A stretch of 6,599 nucleotides of DNA from Rhodobacteraceae bacterium UBA2776 (GTDB lineage Bacteria; Pseudomonadota; Alphaproteobacteria; Rhodobacterales; Rhodobacteraceae). The stretch covers positions 1 through 6,599 of the forward strand of contig DEIK01000058.1 of assembly GCA_002352425.1 (NCBI GenBank), read 5' to 3'. The position numbers and the translations under genes were made by a program. This document shows, in pieces, positions 6,273 through 6,599 of the stretch (the first letter of the stretch is position 1; each line of letters begins with the position of its first letter). The notes beneath the pieces are model-generated. The model saw only the letters and a list, made by a program, of their open reading frames with translations. It was not told where the DNA came from and did no database searches.

Positions 6273-6599
6273 TTACCCCTGCCGAATGATCTTGCTGAAT
6301 TGATCAAAGATCGGCTCATTGGCGCAAATCACACCGCCATCTGCCAATATGTCACAACCCTTGCTTAGCGGCTCAACCAAACCGCCAGCTTCGCGCACAA
6401 TCACCAAACCAGCCGCCATATCCCATGAATGCAGGTTGCGTTCCCAAAATCCGTCATAGCGACCCGCGGCCACATAGGCCAGATCCAGCGCCGCTGATCC
6501 CCAACGCCGCACACCCGCACAGGTCGGCAACAGGCGCGCCAAATCTTGCAACGATTCCGGCAGGTCCGCCCGTCCACCAAATGGCAAACCCGTGGCGAA
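6273..6599 (-). CDS. Inositol monophosphatase family protein, C-terminal part
   Basis: The last 108 residues and the TAA stop (6273-6275) are present; the gene continues past the right edge. The reading frame is open to base 6599 and begins FATGLPFGGRADLP, which matches the family segment before the second half of the active site. RRWGSAALDLAYVAAGRYDGFWE is followed by WDMAAGLVIVREAGG, the second signature of this Mg2+-dependent phosphatase superfamily, whose Asp is a metal ligand. Family members hydrolyse inositol-1-phosphate or related sugar or nucleotide phosphates (SuhB, CysQ, histidinol phosphatase HisN types). The fragment resembles the SuhB-like group, but the N-terminal metal motif is outside the window and the exact substrate cannot be decided. 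It is convergent with the AEC remnant, separated by 70 bases that hold the plus-strand terminator. Confidence 0.9.
   Translation of the reverse strand, partial: FATGLPFGGRADLPESLQDLARLLPTCAGVRRWGSAALDLAYVAAGRYDGFWERNLHSWDMAAGLVIVREAGGLVEPLSKGCDILADGGVICANEPIFDQFSKIIRQG

Noticed and set aside
1..6599. Mobile elements, CRISPR array, tRNA, rRNA or a defence-like system
   Set aside because: I see no transposase or integrase motifs, no regularly spaced repeats, no tRNA-like cloverleaf and no unexplained multi-gene cassette.

Overview
The window looks like a chromosomal segment of an alphaproteobacterium, most likely Rhodobacterales (Roseobacter group). The reasons are a type B PutA next to a divergent Lrp-family putR, moderately high GC, a rhomboid protein beginning MFPIRDHNP, and a DUF3047 secreted protein. 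The taxonomic call is from familiarity with these families, not from a search.

Layout. At the left edge (1-162, minus) is the N-terminal part of an Lrp/AsnC regulator, probably PutR. It is divergent from putA (258-3680, plus), which encodes the bifunctional flavoenzyme that oxidises proline to glutamate. The 95-bp gap between them holds a 24-bp dyad with a central GATC that overlaps the -35 of a plausible putA promoter, a good candidate operator. PutA ends at a compact block of inverted repeats (3684-3753) that lies between putA and a convergent minus-strand gene for an exported DUF3047 protein (3787-4437).

Divergent from the DUF3047 gene is a plus-strand cluster with its own sigma70-like promoter (4514-4542). 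It contains a rhomboid intramembrane serine protease (4590-5333), a GFA/CENP-V-type zinc protein (5334-5699, joined to the rhomboid gene with no gap) and an AEC-family transporter remnant (5699-6202). The transporter overlaps the GFA stop codon as TAATG. It has lost about half of its length from the middle and has three apparent single-base deletions, so it is a pseudogene unless the assembly is wrong. The cluster ends at a clear Rho-independent terminator (6212-6229). A convergent minus-strand inositol monophosphatase family gene (C-terminal part only, 6273-6599) runs off the right edge.

The putR/putA pair is a self-contained catabolic unit, in which proline presumably induces PutA through PutR. 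The rhomboid, GFA and AEC genes are probably cotranscribed but have no obvious shared pathway. I see no mobile element, CRISPR array, tRNA or rRNA, and no convincing undescribed multi-gene system. The most notable items are the putA operator, the nested repeat structure after putA and the decayed transporter.
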